This document shows positions 30,351 through 42,197 of a stretch of DNA of 64,000 nt, piece by piece (the first letter of the stretch is position 1; every line of letters starts with the position of its first letter). Under the pieces are notes generated by a model, which saw nothing but the letters and a program-made list of their open reading frames with translations, searched no databases and had not been told where the DNA came from. Source of the DNA: Gambelia wislizenii (taxonomy: Eukaryota; Chordata; Lepidosauria; Squamata; Crotaphytidae). The position numbers and the translations under genes are program-made. The stretch is from assembly GCA_030847615.1 (NCBI GenBank), contig JAUMIR010000003.1, positions 193,263,149 through 193,327,148 of the forward strand, read 5' to 3'.

Positions 30351-31689
30351 TAGGACATTTTATTCCAATATTTACAGGAGTATGTACATGTGTTAAAAAC
30401 TTTTTTTAAAAAAAAACCACTATGTGTAATTTTTAATTGAACTCTTCCACATAAATTAGATTTTAAAATGTTTAACTTTGTCAGGATCACACTCAACTTT
30501 TTCTTTTAAAGAACTTAAAACCTAGAAGAAAAATAATTGCTTTGGAATATTAACATGTCACATAAATAGAATGCTCTGAGTATTGACACTTCCATTAGCC
30601 ACATGGACTCATTAGAGTTTTCTGATTGCACAAGAACAAATGACAGAGATCCCCCCCCCGTGCCCCAGCTTCTGCCAGATCACAGAGGTTGCAGCCTAGC
30701 AAGATACCATACTAATATTAGTTTCACTCTGCAATTCAGCTTCCCTGAATCATAATGGACAAATCTTTATGTTCCCCCATATCTAAATTAAAGAAACTTC
30801 CTATATTTATTTATTTTCCTGATCAGTGTAAAGAAAGAAGACAGCGGGACGATAAATGTCTTTATTTGAAATTAGCATTTTAGGCTAACTTTATTTTAAC
30901 ATGATTTGCAAAGCATTGTGCCCTTTGATCTCCCTCTTTGAAACACTGCCTGTTGTTCCATTATTCCACCATCCATTTGTAGATAACAATGCATCAGAAC
31001 TTCCCCCCACCCTTTGCTGCAGAAACAATGCCCTTTAGTTGAGAAAGGACATTGTTTTGACAGATAAAGTAGGCATTTGATAAATTGAAACTAGTTCTGA
31101 ATTATTTTGAGGGGAATGCGTGCTACATCTGTCTGCTGTGTTTTCCAGTGAAGCAGTGCTTAACTTTCTTGTCTGTTTGTGATTTATAGAGCTGCAAGAA
31201 AGGTTAGGAAAATTTCATGCCTCTTCTCTTATAATTTGTAAGTGAATCAAAAAACATTTGTTATTGTTTAGGATGCTCAAAAAGACAAAACTGGAAATCA
31301 AAGCTTTACTCAAAGTGAAAGCAAGAGTGACTCTCCACCCACAAATATCTGGAAGCTATTCCTTACTCATTTCTCTGTTTACTTTTTTAGCAGAGTACAA
31401 AGTACACACACAAGCAAACAAATCCAAGTCAGTCAAATTAATGTTGACATTGGTTGGAATTTATACTTGAAATTTAGTCTGTAATGTAAAAGAAAAAAAA
31501 CCCAGCAGGCATTAACCAATTTCCTGAAAAGGAAAATATTTTTAACAATTTTTGCTGGCATCTGTTAGGGACATCCACACATGTAAGTTTTCATTATGCA
31601 TGTGGATGTCCTTTTAAAAAAAAACTATTACTAAAATTATATTAAAAGCATCATACAGTACAAGGTACCTCTAAATATTGGTATAGAAC
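30351..31689. other. No gene seen; unique DNA with one small hairpin
   Basis: Complex unique sequence, a C9 run at 30650, and a short hairpin at 31570-31614 (GGACATCCACA...TGTGGATGTCC). The segment 30560-31150 lacks repeats and could include conserved non-coding DNA. Confidence 0.4.
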
Positions 31690-32706
31690 AATAAAATGAA
31701 ATGTCAATATTCACAGCCAAAGACTCTTTCTTGTGGATTGTCAGTGCTGGTCCAGGGGTATGACATCTTGCCAAAGGTGCAGATGAGAGGTGGGCAGTTG
31801 GACTTGGGAACAGTCATTCTTTACAGTTTGTAAAGGGAGACCAATTGTCAATGAAAGGATTGCTCTTTGTAGAATCTCTTCTCATTTCTGACATTGCTGA
31901 CAGTATTTCCATTAGTAGAATGTTCCAAATGCAGGGCCACCAATTGTACATATGGAGACGTCCAATTTTCTAATGCTGAGCTATTTCAAGCCTCGAGACT
32001 GCCACCAACAAGCAAATCAGCTTTTTGTGATGTAGCTTCTCATTCTCTCCAATAAAAACTGAAAGGAGTAAAAGAGCTGGGCACAGTGTAATTTTTTGAT
32101 TGGTAATATTTGAGATTACCCTCAATACTTCTGATGAAAGTTTCTTAACATAGTCATACTCTACCCACATATGAAGATATGTGCCTTTATTTTCACATCC
32201 ATGCCAGCATTTAGGCAAGGAATGCTTTGAAATAATGGACAACCGGGTGGGAGTTAGGTACCATTTATGTATAGTTTTCCAGGTACATTACCTAAGAATG
32301 GCAGATTTAGAGTGGAAGGGTGGAGAATTCCAGATATCTTGCCAGGAAGAGTCAGGAATGTCTATTTACAATTCTAGTTCCCAGCCCCTTTTGTGTGTTA
32401 AGCCATTCCCGTACACCTCCTCTATAAACCAATGATAGATTTTAGCTGTCAAACCTTGCATTTGACAGATTGGGATTGCACATAAGTGTTCAAATAGTGT
32501 TAGGGAGCAAGGCATTTCCCCTTCTCTCACAAGGTGGGCAGGGAAAGTGATGATTTCATGTAATTGTAGCCAGGATGGTTTCAATGAGGCTAGTTCCTCA
32601 AGCAATGTGTATTCTGTTTTCAATTTACCTCCTGAGAAGAGATCTTTAATTGTGTGTATTCCCTTATCTAACCATGCTTGGCATTGGGAGAGTTTATCTG
32701 AGTTTG
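31690..32706 (-). mobile_element. L1 LINE, antisense 3' part, decayed
   Basis: The minus strand carries the C-terminal part of an L1 ORF2 across several frames: SQCQAWLDKGIHTIKDLFSG (about 32700-32640), WLQLHEIITF, GLTAKIYHWFIE, then the Cys-rich end CWHGCENKGTYLHMWVE (about 32210-32160) and AVSRLEIAQ near 31980. Further worn C-terminal similarity reaches about 31690. No poly(T) was found at the 3' end. The 5' end abuts an A26 run. Confidence 0.75.
31970..32706 (-). pseudogene. L1 ORF2 C-terminal region remnant
   Basis: Part of the protein that, in L1, follows the reverse transcriptase and binds RNA through a Cys-rich motif. Here C-x3-C...H (CWHGCENKGTYLHMW) is present, but stops near 32340 and 32245 separate the three pieces. 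It is more diverged than the L1 at 35062-35985, so this insertion is older. Confidence 0.7.
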
Positions 32707-32707
32707 C

Positions 32708-32733
32708 AAAAAAAAAAAAAAAAAAAAAAAAAA
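32708..32733 (+). repeat. Poly(A) run, 26 bp
   Basis: A26 uninterrupted at the 5' edge of the antisense L1. Orientation is opposite to what that L1's own tail would be. Confidence 0.9.
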
Positions 32734-35048
32734 GTGTTCTTTTTGAGGTGCTGCAAGGGTTAATATTCCCTTTCTCCTTCTTCAGTGCACAAAGCCTCCT
32801 CACCCCCACCCAAATTACTGAAGGACCCCTGAAGCCACTTCACATGGCCATCCCATGCTTCTTGGCTAGCAGACAGGATGTAAAAGTGTCTGGCTATGTC
32901 CCCATCACCAGATTACCCCTGAAGAATCTTAGCTTTGAGGTCATCATTTCATATCTGGCTATGAGAGCATAGCCAGATGCTTCTACAAGCCTTTCTGCTC
33001 ACTGTGAACTACAGAATGACAGTGCAGGATGACTTCAGGATCTTTTCTGTAAATTTGTGGAGGACGTGTGGCTCAGCCTAGCATAGGTTCACCTGTGGAT
33101 ATTTATGCTATTCTGAGAGGATTTGGATTGCAGCCACAGTTTCCAATGGCAATAGAGTACAGCCTCAAGGCAGTGATGGGGAACATGCTAACAGCAGGGG
33201 GAAGAAGAATGCCAGCCATCATGACTGCATATGAGTGAGCTATATCACTTGCCCAATTTAAATATTCAATTATTAATCACTGATGTGCACTAAGTGATAA
33301 TACTGAATAATGCAACTCTAATAATTCTGTTACATTAAATAATGAATGTTTCACTGTTTAATTCCAGAATGATGGGATTCAAATCCAGGGGGTAGTCTAG
33401 ATGGTGAAAATAATCCCATTACAATTTGCAGGAAATACCTTTTGTCCCAATGAGATCCTATGGTGAATGAGATCATTCAGAAAGAGGGGGGTCCAAAATT
33501 CTAAAAGGATGGGAGAAAAAGCCTTTGCTAACATGTGGACATGTGCATTACTTCTTGTTTGGACAACCAATTTGCATCACTCTGCAGGGGGCAAGTGGAA
33601 TGCTGATTGGAACTCCCATCAGTGAAAAGTGCCACCTTGCTAACTGCAGAAGCACTGAAGGAGAACACAACAAGGACGTCACTGCCTGAAAACGGGTCCC
33701 ATTCACAGGACAGGAACTTTGTCCTTGCATTCCTCTCAGGTATTTTTTTATGTGTCTGATCATCTCCCCTGTCTCCCTCCCTCTCCTGGCATATATGAAG
33801 ATGCACTGTGGCTTCCAGTGACATTCAGAGTTTAGTCCTTGATTTTTGCAGGAAAAATTGAGAAACAATTTTCTCTTAAACCCAGACAATGGATTTACTG
33901 TAAGTCAATATATGTAGCAGTCCTTATTTAGATCACTGTCTCAAAATGGTGTGCAGGTTGATGGAACACTTTTGAAACTAGTTAATGTATGATAGACATT
34001 TTAAGACATGAGGTGCAAATGAAACATCCATTATCATGCAGTATCTGAAAATAAGGCCTTGTGAACATTTGACATTTGCTGATGGTAGAAGAGCTCTGCT
34101 ATGTGCTTTCTCTTTTTCTGAGTGGTTTAGAACCTACAGTGGTTTATTTGATAGTAGAGTCAGCAATAAGGAGACCAGACACAAATAAAGACATCACACA
34201 TACAGCTGGGATATAAAGGGCCACTTTTATTTAGCTATAACCTATTTAACCTCTTTTTGAGAAATCTGCAATGAGGGAGCAACCTAGGCTGCCACAGGTG
34301 GATCTTTGATCTGAGTGTCCAGGGAAGTAGAGTGTACCAGAGGAGTTGTCTGCACAGCAACTTGCAGAGTGCCACAAAGTTCAACCCACTTTTTCTAGAA
34401 TCATGCCATTTGATTTATGCAGTTGTATTTTAACTCTTTGTTCAGGGAGGCAATACAAAGACTATCCAAATGCTAACATAAATTTCATTTAAATCAGGAC
34501 AGAAGTATGACAGCCAGAAAAAGAAATCTGCATGAAAGCCCAAGACAACAGGACACCTTATGGTGTGCTCAAACAATCTACTACACAACTTCTGGGGAGA
34601 ATACTGTTGAATGTTGTTCTCCTTTGGGTACATTTTTAATTAAACTAACAGCATGGATGCAAGCTTTAGATCTCCACTATTCAATTGGCAGAGAAAGCTG
34701 TTTGAATTTTAACATCTTCAAGTTTTGCATTTTTTGTAAAAGACATAAAAAAGAGATACTATTTTTATTTGTATGACTACAGAGAGTTTTCAGAATAAAT
34801 CATCCATCATGTCAAGCATTCTCTAGAGTGCATTGTAAAATGTGTGTGACTCTTATGGGGATGTACTCTACTCCAAAGCAAAGACTGCAATCCTAACATT
34901 ATTGAAATCTGTGTGAAAGGAATGGCATTAAGCAAAGATTCGAAGACTGGCCCCAGCGTTAAGGATCTGAAGAATATTTGCAAGTGTTCTTGTTCTCTGT
35001 GAGAAAGACTGTCTTGACCCATAAAGACAGCCTGCCCAGAAACTGCCA
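32734..35048. other. No gene seen; one TIR-like motif at 33395-33445
   Basis: Unique DNA. At 33395 the motif TAGTCTAGATGGTGAAAATA (then ATCCC...AGGAAATACCTTTTGT) matches the inverse of the right end of the TIR element at 36834-37475, so a worn relative lies here. Nothing recognisable encodes protein. Confidence 0.45.
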
Positions 35049-35998
35049 GCCTCTGTGAGAGGGGTTTTTTTTTTTTTGTGATTTCAAAATTTTATTTGTA
35101 TTTTTAGCATAGTTACAGTTAAACCACTTTCACTTTAGCAACCCGCATTATATAAATTTGAATGATATACATCATAAATTTGATAAATTATACAAAGTTT
35201 TTTGGAAATTCTTCATGACCTATATATGAAATTTTTCATGACATATATATATATGACATCACCTCTCTCAGCAAGGAAAACATAATGGCAAGTTGAGAGA
35301 AAACAACAACAACAACAACAACAGTAATTTCCCAGTTTCCTATCCAAGGCTTGTCTATGACTTCCTATTTGTATTCTGGCGAATATCAGACTCTCAGCAT
35401 TATACATTTATAAATTCATAATGACTTTGATATTTTTGTGTTTGTTTATTCTTACAATGGCTTATCTTCTTTGCTACACTGGGGCAACTCAATAACCTAT
35501 ATCCAAGCTCATTTGCAATTCGCCCTTGTCTTTCCAGTATTTAATAACTGGTTCCCACTCTTTTCTCCATAAATCTTCTTTCCTATTACGCAGATTTCTA
35601 GTAAGTATATCTAATTCTAGCATCTCTATCAATCTGTTTTTCCATTCATTTATCGTTGGGCGTTCCATTTTTTTGCAATGACCAATCTAGCTGCAGTGAT
35701 CATATAAAGCACCGTTCTCCAGTGAACCTTTCTTTTCTCCTCTTCCAACCCTTCGATTATGTTTAATAGATATATCTTAGGGCTAGGCTCAAAATCAGTT
35801 TGGAAAATCTCTTTAATTATTGTGTGGACCTGCGTCCAAAATCTCCTTATCTTCTCACAATGCCACCACATATGCATCAATGTTCCTTTGTTTTTCCCAC
35901 ACTTCCAACAGTTGCTTAACACGTTTTGGTTCATCTTATTAAGTCTGGTTAACTCTGGTTTCTCTTCAGATCGTATAAATCTTTCGCCTCTGTGAGAG
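35049..35998 (-). mobile_element. L1 LINE, 5'-truncated, with 13-bp target duplication
   Basis: L1 3' end inserted in antisense at 35062-35985. GCCTCTGTGAGAG lies on both sides (35049-35061 and 35986-35998), a perfect 13-bp duplication. T12 at 35067-35078 is the antisense poly(A) tail. The insert contains the C-terminus of ORF2 and a 3' UTR of about 420 bp. The perfect duplication indicates a fairly young insertion. Confidence 0.88.
35479..35985 (-). pseudogene. L1 ORF2 C-terminus, one frameshift
   Basis: The minus-strand frame from 35985 gives NCWKCGKNKGTLMHMWWHC (the Cys-rich C-x2-C-x8-H-x4-C motif of L1 ORF2), FWTQVHTIIKEIF, SPKIYLLNI and TAARLVIAKKW. At an A7 run near 35676 the frame is lost by one base. 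The other frame continues PTINEWKNRLIEMLELDIL and ends WKDKGELQMSLDIGY stop near 35490. Apart from this one slip the C-terminus is intact, but 5' truncation removed endonuclease and RT. Confidence 0.82.
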
Positions 35999-36384
35999 TT
36001 TTCACCTCCAGTGGAAGAACAAGACAAGGATAACTCAAACAATCTAGCCAACATTTCTAATTGTTAACAGGCCACACTAGAATCATCATAATTTAGTAGA
36101 ACTGTTATAGTTTTTCACAGTTATCTTATTTCATTGTAGTTTTGCATAATTGTTGTAATGTTCTGAAATAGCACAATTTTGCAGACTTCCCCCCAAACAT
36201 TCTTGCAAATGTGAGAACTCTTGTTTAAAAGGGGTGTGGGGAATGTCTCTAGCCATCTCACTGGCAAGAAAAATATATATGTATTTTCTCATTCTTGCAT
36301 ATGAAAACAAGACGAACAAGGACTTACATCCCTACTCTGCTTCGTTTGCCATTACACACATTATAGTTTTTTTTTTGTGGTTCT
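35999..36384. other. No gene seen
   Basis: Unique AT-rich DNA with a T10 run near 36367. Confidence 0.5.
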
Positions 36385-36545
36385 CAGCTTTAGTCTTCTC
36401 ATCTGTGGGTTATGCCAGACTCTCAAAACCTAGCACCCTAAAGGTTTTGACTACTGTTCCTATCATTCCCAACCATCATGGCCAATGAGGCTAGTGGCTG
36501 GAATGATGGGAACTTTAATTCAGCACATCTAGTGGACACCTGGTG
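36385..36545. repeat. Old amniote palindromic repeat (degraded)
   Basis: TGACTACTGTTCCTATCATT then CCCAACCATCATGGCCAATG and GGCTGGAATGATGGGAACTT: the known arrangement of this family, with ATCATTCC inversely repeated as GGAATGAT across the centre. Confidence 0.55.
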
Positions 36546-36833
36546 GGGGAAAACTCAAAGTTATCCTCCTATTGCAGCCCTCCTATTAACTCCAAAGTTA
36601 CCCTCCTCTCACAGGCCTCCTGTTTGAGCTAATAATTGCCCTAACTATATTTTGACATCATGAGTGGGACTCTAACGTACACCCTACCTCTTAGGGTAAC
36701 ACTCTTCTCCAATGCCACATTTCAACTGACTTGATTTTCTTCCTGTTAGCTTTCTTCACTGTCTGGTTTTCACTGTCATACATAGAAATGGAAAATGCAA
36801 TGACATGGACAATCCTGACTTTAGTATTCAAAG
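36546..36833. other. No gene seen
   Basis: Unique DNA; CTCCTATTGCAGCCCTCC-type imperfect short duplications near 36565-36620. Confidence 0.4.
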
Positions 36834-37475
36834 GGGTTGTCTAGATGAGAAGATATAATGCTGATTGCTTTGTGTTAATGCAAATTTGCAGCACCGTTCA
36901 TTTGTCTCCATGGTCCTTTGGCAAAATTGATTGTATGCGAAGTTATGCACATTTGAAGTGTACACACAGCTATGTCTGCAAATCAAGATGGTGATCAAGT
37001 AAATTACAGCATGTTGTTAATCTCTGCACCTTGTCACCACTGCATAGTATTTTTTTTTTAAAAAAACCTGCAAATCAAAGGTGTGTAAGTGTGACCTTTT
37101 GCTTTAAAAAGCTGTTTGGTCACCTCAGCACAGAAAAAAGTGCACAATCGATAACACAACACTCCAAAATGGTGTTTCCAGCCACTTCCTTGCTGGCAAG
37201 CTGGGCCCCTGCACACATCCAAATAATCCACACTCAACACTTCCCCCATCACTGAGAATGTGCAGCATCCTGAATTGGATGTCCAGATGTGTGATAATTC
37301 ACAAGCCCAAACATTATTCAAAAAACCTTATGGAAAACCACAAAGGCTTTTCCTACACAGTAGATGGAGTTTTTGCCCCCCCTTTCATATACCCCAAATC
37401 TCATTTGCAGCATGTTGGTACAAAAGGTATTCTCCTTGAATTCTATGAGGACTATTTTCATCATCTAGACAACCA
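36834..37475. mobile_element. 642-bp non-autonomous TIR element, CAAAG duplication
   Basis: The left end GGGTTGTCTAGATGA is the inverse of the right end TCATCTAGACAACCA with one terminal mismatch. CAAAG lies immediately outside on both sides (36829-36833 and 37476-37480). The interior is AT-rich and non-coding; ORFs at 37031-37321 are chance. A relative of one end lies at 33395. The superfamily is not assigned. Confidence 0.68.
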
Positions 37476-37539
37476 CAAAGTTTCAAGTATGTTGACACTT
37501 CAGGATCTTGTCTAGTTCCTTCATAGCTATCCTTTCAAG

Positions 37540-38463
37540 TCCTAGTCGTCTTTTCATTTCTTTACTGCAGTATTCATTCTGAAGAATGACTGAGAGAACT
37601 TATGGAAACTCTTGAATTATTTCAATGTCTTCATCGTCTGCTTTAAAGTTATAAAAATCATATGCGGTTATTATATTTGTTTTCTTAATTTGCAAATGTA
37701 AACCTGCCTTTACACTTTCTTCCTTGGCGTTCTTCAGTAATCCCTCCAAGTCTTTGCTACTTTCTGGTAGTAGTATGGTGTCATCTGAATATTTTAAATT
37801 GTTGATGTTCCTTCCTCCAGTTTTCATGCCTCCTATCTCTAATTCTGCTTTACATGTGATATGTTCAGCATACAAGTTAAAAAGAAAGGGTGATAAAATG
37901 TAGCCTGGCCTCACCCCCTTACCAATTGGAAACCATTCTGTTTTTCTGTATTCTGTCATAACAGTAGCCTCTTGTCCTGAGCACAGATCAATCAAATGTT
38001 GTGGCACAGCCATTTCTTTAAGACTGATCCATAGTTTTTCATGATCTACACAATCAAAGGCTTTGCTATATTCTATAAAGCACAGGCTGATTTTATTTTG
38101 AAATTATTTGGTGTGCTCCATTATCCAATGTAAGTTTTCAGTATGATCCCTACTACCTCTTCCTTTCCTGAACCCAGTTGGCACATCTGGCATTTCTCTC
38201 TCCATATATGGTAAAAGTCTTTGATGTAGAATTTTGAGCTTCACTTCACTTCCATTGGAAATTAATGCAATGATCCTGTGGTTACTGCAATCACTGGTGT
38301 CTACTTTCTTGGGAATTATAATGTATATTGAGTGTTTCCAATCTATGGGCTGTTGTTTTCTATGTTTGTTGACATATTTTAGTTACAACTAGAGTAGATT
38401 ATGTCTCTGTAGCTTGAAGCAGCTCTATTGATATGCTATCTGTTCCTGGTGATTTATTTCTCC
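37540..38463 (-). pseudogene. BovB/RTE-type LINE reverse transcriptase fragment
   Basis: The minus-strand ORF 38013-37600 (138 codons with stop) reads PQHLIDLCSGQEATV, TEWFPIGKGVRPGYILSPFL, FNLYAEHI, GGRNINNLKYSDDTILLPES and LKNAKEESVKAGLHLQIKKT. The GKGVRQGCILSP and AGRNINNLRYADDTTL motifs are diagnostic of BovB/RTE RTs; both catalytic Asp of the Y-x-D-D box are kept (YSDD). Upstream, broken pieces (ALCFIEYSKAFDCVDHEKLW near 38085-38030) carry palm motif A. Stops and frame changes and loss of the endonuclease mark it as dead. Its 5' side ends at the CpG-rich element at 38464. Confidence 0.8.
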
Positions 38464-39405
38464 AGGGGGCCGGTTCCACGACAGGAAAAAGTTCGACAGA
38501 TTCCGGATTACCGTCCTTTCACATGAGGCGTGCATAAATCACATGAAGCCTGGCATTTTCGAATGATGAAGACAGATCCAGACACTTTCTGTTTTCCTTA
38601 GTTCACACAGGCAAAGGTGGGGGGGGGGATCCCCTCCAGATGATTAAAGCCAGGCAGGAGGAGGGAAGGGAGCAAGGAGGGGGTTATGGAGACCATAAAT
38701 AATGAGAGGAAAGAAAAAGGACAAACAAACAAGCAATCGAAAGAGCGATCTGTCAAACTCCCCCGTCTTCCCCAGCCCCGAAAGGCTTCTGTAAAGAAAG
38801 GAGTCAATGAAAGCACGAACAAGCAAAAGCATGGTGGAGCAGATTCCCTTCATGCATGCACACACAAACACACACCACAGAACTAGGGCTTGCCTCATTT
38901 GGTTTCCCTCCCTCCGAAGCCTTGAATAAAGGCAAGTGAATGGAAGGACAAACAAACAAAAGAACGAACATGCGATCGGCTGTTTTCCAGCACACACCCA
39001 CACACACACACACACCAGAGAAGCAGCGAAGCATCGTCCCACCCCCCCACCCCCCAAAAGATAGACAGGAAGGGCTCTGTTTTCCAAAGTGGGTTGCAAG
39101 CAGAAGGAGGGTGAATTTCTTCTCTCCAACCCCTCAGTCTTTTCGGATAAAGCAGAATGGTCACTCCAACCAATCAGGATTCAGCTCTGCTCACAGTAAT
39201 TCGAAAAGGCAGATGCCAGTGTATACGATCGTTAGTTCCCATGATAAATTATGTGCATTTTCGCGAACTTAATAAAAAAAGTGCGGAAAACTAGCGAAAG
39301 CTGATACTGCGCAACTTATGGGTTTTTTGCACCCCCTCCTTCTGAAAAGGGCGCTGTTGCTTCGAGATGCGTGGGAACTATCAGGCTTCTTGTCGCATTC
39401 TTTGA
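38464..39405. mobile_element. CpG-rich possible non-autonomous DNA transposon
   Basis: Roughly 28 CpGs in 940 bp stand out from CpG-poor flanks. Ends show loose inverse similarity (GGTTCCACGAC near 38470 against GCGTGGGAACTA near 39370, and CTGGCATTTTCGAAT near 38550 against ATTCGAAAAGGCAGATGCCAG near 39200). The middle contains two or three diverged tandem units of about 140 bp with (CA)n, GACAAACAAACAA and GCGATC motifs. ORFs on both strands follow the repeats and are not gene-like. It truncates or interrupts BovB on its left. Confidence 0.4.
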
Positions 39406-39778
39406 GGATTTATTTTGCTGTGTAAACAACCCCCAAATGTTCTGAATGCAAGTTCTATTTCACTTTCTAAAAGTGGAAATTCATCTTCATATGGTTTTTC
39501 CTCAAGCAAATCTATCACCCTTTCATCTCTTTTATATATTTCTTCACTTTATTGTTTCCTTTCTCTGTTTTATTTCTATTTGGTCATGTGATGTGTTGCT
39601 CCTTCTGGTCTGGGCTGAAGGCAGGGACATTGTCAGGGAGGAATGCAACAGGACTCTATTTGTAGCCAAAAGGAAAGAGGAGTCTCAATGGATGCCAGAT
39701 GAAACTCTTTGAGTGGTTAAGGATACATAAGAAGCAAAAGTTGCAAATACAAACTTATCTAGGATTGAATTACATAAA
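39406..39778. other. No gene seen
   Basis: Unique DNA; the ORF at 39446-39712 is Phe/Leu-rich without recognisable domains. Confidence 0.45.
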
Positions 39779-39915
39779 ACTGCATGGTGCTTACTTTTGA
39801 ATAGGCATGTATAAGATTGCACCATTTACAAACCCTCCTATACCTTTTATCTGTGAATAAGCCTCATTGAAATTAATGGAACTTACTTACTTCCTTGTAG
39901 ACAAGCATACAGTCA
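39779..39915. repeat. Old amniote MITE-like repeat (degraded)
   Basis: TGCTTACTTTTGAATAGGCA then TGTATAAGATTGCACC, and at the other side ATTGAAATTAATGGAACTTA. These are worn forms of a family with AGTAAGTCCCATTGA and TAGGATTGCA blocks. Similar scraps occur near 9772, 20915, 15060 and 44568. Confidence 0.45.
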
Positions 39916-42166
39916 CACAGTTAACTGGCTATGAATCCACTGATTATCTGGACTCCATATACAAATAACAAGATTATTTACAGATAAAACAATATCTACT
40001 GTTTTTGAATCATATTTTCAAAGGTTCCAGGAGTTATCTAGCAAGCTCCATAATCCACATCTAGTAACCTTCAAAATCTCTATTTTGCTCCTTTTATCCA
40101 TCCTTAGTAAGACCCAATGGTTTTATCAACCCAGTTAATTGCAAAACAGATTATGGTTGATGCTACAAAAAGGTCAAGAGATAGGCTGTATTTTACCAGT
40201 TCTGCTAATATTTAACATTTACTCAAATGAGCTGAAATATTTAATACAAGAACACACACATGCATACACACCTCCTGTCTTTTATAATAAGTAAGCACAG
40301 ATCTCTTTTGAATATATACTTACCATTTAAGTAAAGGAAATTAGAGAATATGCTGTAAATCTTATATTTGTTGTTCATTTTAACTGTGCCTTTAATAAAA
40401 GCATGCTTTTCACAAAGAGAAGTTTGCCTTTTCACAATTTTGTCTGTTATTATAAATTATACAAAAACATAAAGTAGGCATGTAGATTTATGCTTGTTGT
40501 GACCCTTTTAATGCTCTGTACTTGCTGTTAAATTGCATATTTTTCTACCAAAGCATTGTAACTCATAACAGAATAACTAACACTGAAAATTCAGTTAAAT
40601 CTAAAACAAAAAACCAACAAACTAGGCATTTGTTCTTAGACATGGCACTCCTTTTGGGAAATCAAAATTTTTATTGCCAGATAAATTAATGTTTCAAATG
40701 TGTGAATACAGATGCTGTTGGCAAATTTGCACAATCTGTCTTCCAGGGGAAAGAATTTATACTGTATACAGTAATGGAAAACAGAAAACTACATATTTCA
40801 CTAAATTGCATCTGTAGAGAGAAAGATTTATATAGTTGGTTTTTGTCACTGAAACATGTGGCTTTAAAGCATTCCACTTGAGTGCTAGAAATGGACAGTC
40901 TTTTCCTACTTCAGTTATTCCTCACATAAGCAAAGAATGGCTACACTATAGCATCTGCTATAAAAACACATAGGGTAAATTAGATCATCAATTGTTTTCT
41001 TGTTTGGTCATTTGCAAAAGGAAAGTGTCTTTCTCTGTGTGTGTATCTGAGAGAGAGAGAGTGAGAGAGTGAGTGATGGAGTGCTGCCCATCTTAACTTA
41101 ATCTGAGGAAAGCCTCAGAATAAGGGGTACAGCAACCCAAATATCAGAGATGGTTATCTATCGGTAATGATGGTTTATAGAAAAGCTCATTGGTAGCCAA
41201 TAAAGTTTGGGGATAGGTTTTCGTTTCTCTCCTCCTTTCTGCATTCCTGGGTACTCCTCCAAAACCTTCTTGAATATGTCTCCCCTACACTCTGGTAAAG
41301 TTTTTGGGGTCATATGGGGAATATCAGTGGGAAGGGGAACTGCCGCTCCTTATTCTGTTAATGGAAGTTATTCCATCAACGGGCCTAGATGGATACAGCC
41401 CTGTGTTTGCAGACAGGTGATTTCCTGCTTGGAGCAGGCTACACAGTGGGAAAAGATTTGTATTAACCAATTTCCCCTTCCCTCATTCAGCCAATTTATG
41501 ATCTGTGAGGCTGTTTATAAAAATGTATACTTATCATTCTTTTTCTCATCCTTGGGAAGTAGAAAGCAACAGATGAATTAAGAAAAATGTATAAAATGCT
41601 TATTAGGAGAAGGGTGTACAAAAACATATACCTAGTCCAATAATGTCAAAACAACAACAACAATGATGTCTTGCAAGATGATACAAGACAAGGGCAGAAA
41701 CAAAATGTAGGTGGGACTCAGAAATGATAGGGAGATTTTCAAATCCTTAGAAGACTATCTTGTAACAGAGCTCTGCTTTCACTTTCTACCTTCTAGCACC
41801 CATCTTACACTTCCTGAAAATACAGTTGTCCTTTATAAATCCTCCAACCTCACTCTCTTCATGATTATCTGGTCTTTTTATTCCAAAGGTGAAGGGGGCT
41901 GGATAGGCATGAGCTGTTCCATTCTGATCTTGAGAGAACACTTCTTTTACCTACAACAATACTATTTTTCTGTTATCTGCTATGCCTTCTGATTGACCTT
42001 CTCAATCCTCAAGTTCCTCAGTAATGGAGGATGGAACCACACTTCACCATATTTCTTCTAAAGATATTCACAGAAAGATCATGTTGTAGAATTTCTCAGC
42101 GTCTCAATAATTCTTAAATATTCATTCAGCTCTCTATCAATCAATTCTAAGGACATACATATATGC

Positions 42167-42197
<31 letters not shown>

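Noticed and set aside
34200..34380. Possible processed pseudogene 3' end (AATAAA-like motif on the minus strand)
   Set aside because: No coding similarity, no poly(A) tract and no target-site duplication could be found.
38598..39272. Overlapping ORFs including a 161-codon Cys/Val-rich one
   Set aside because: They follow (CA)n and tandem units in the CpG-rich element and occur on both strands; no protein similarity recognised.
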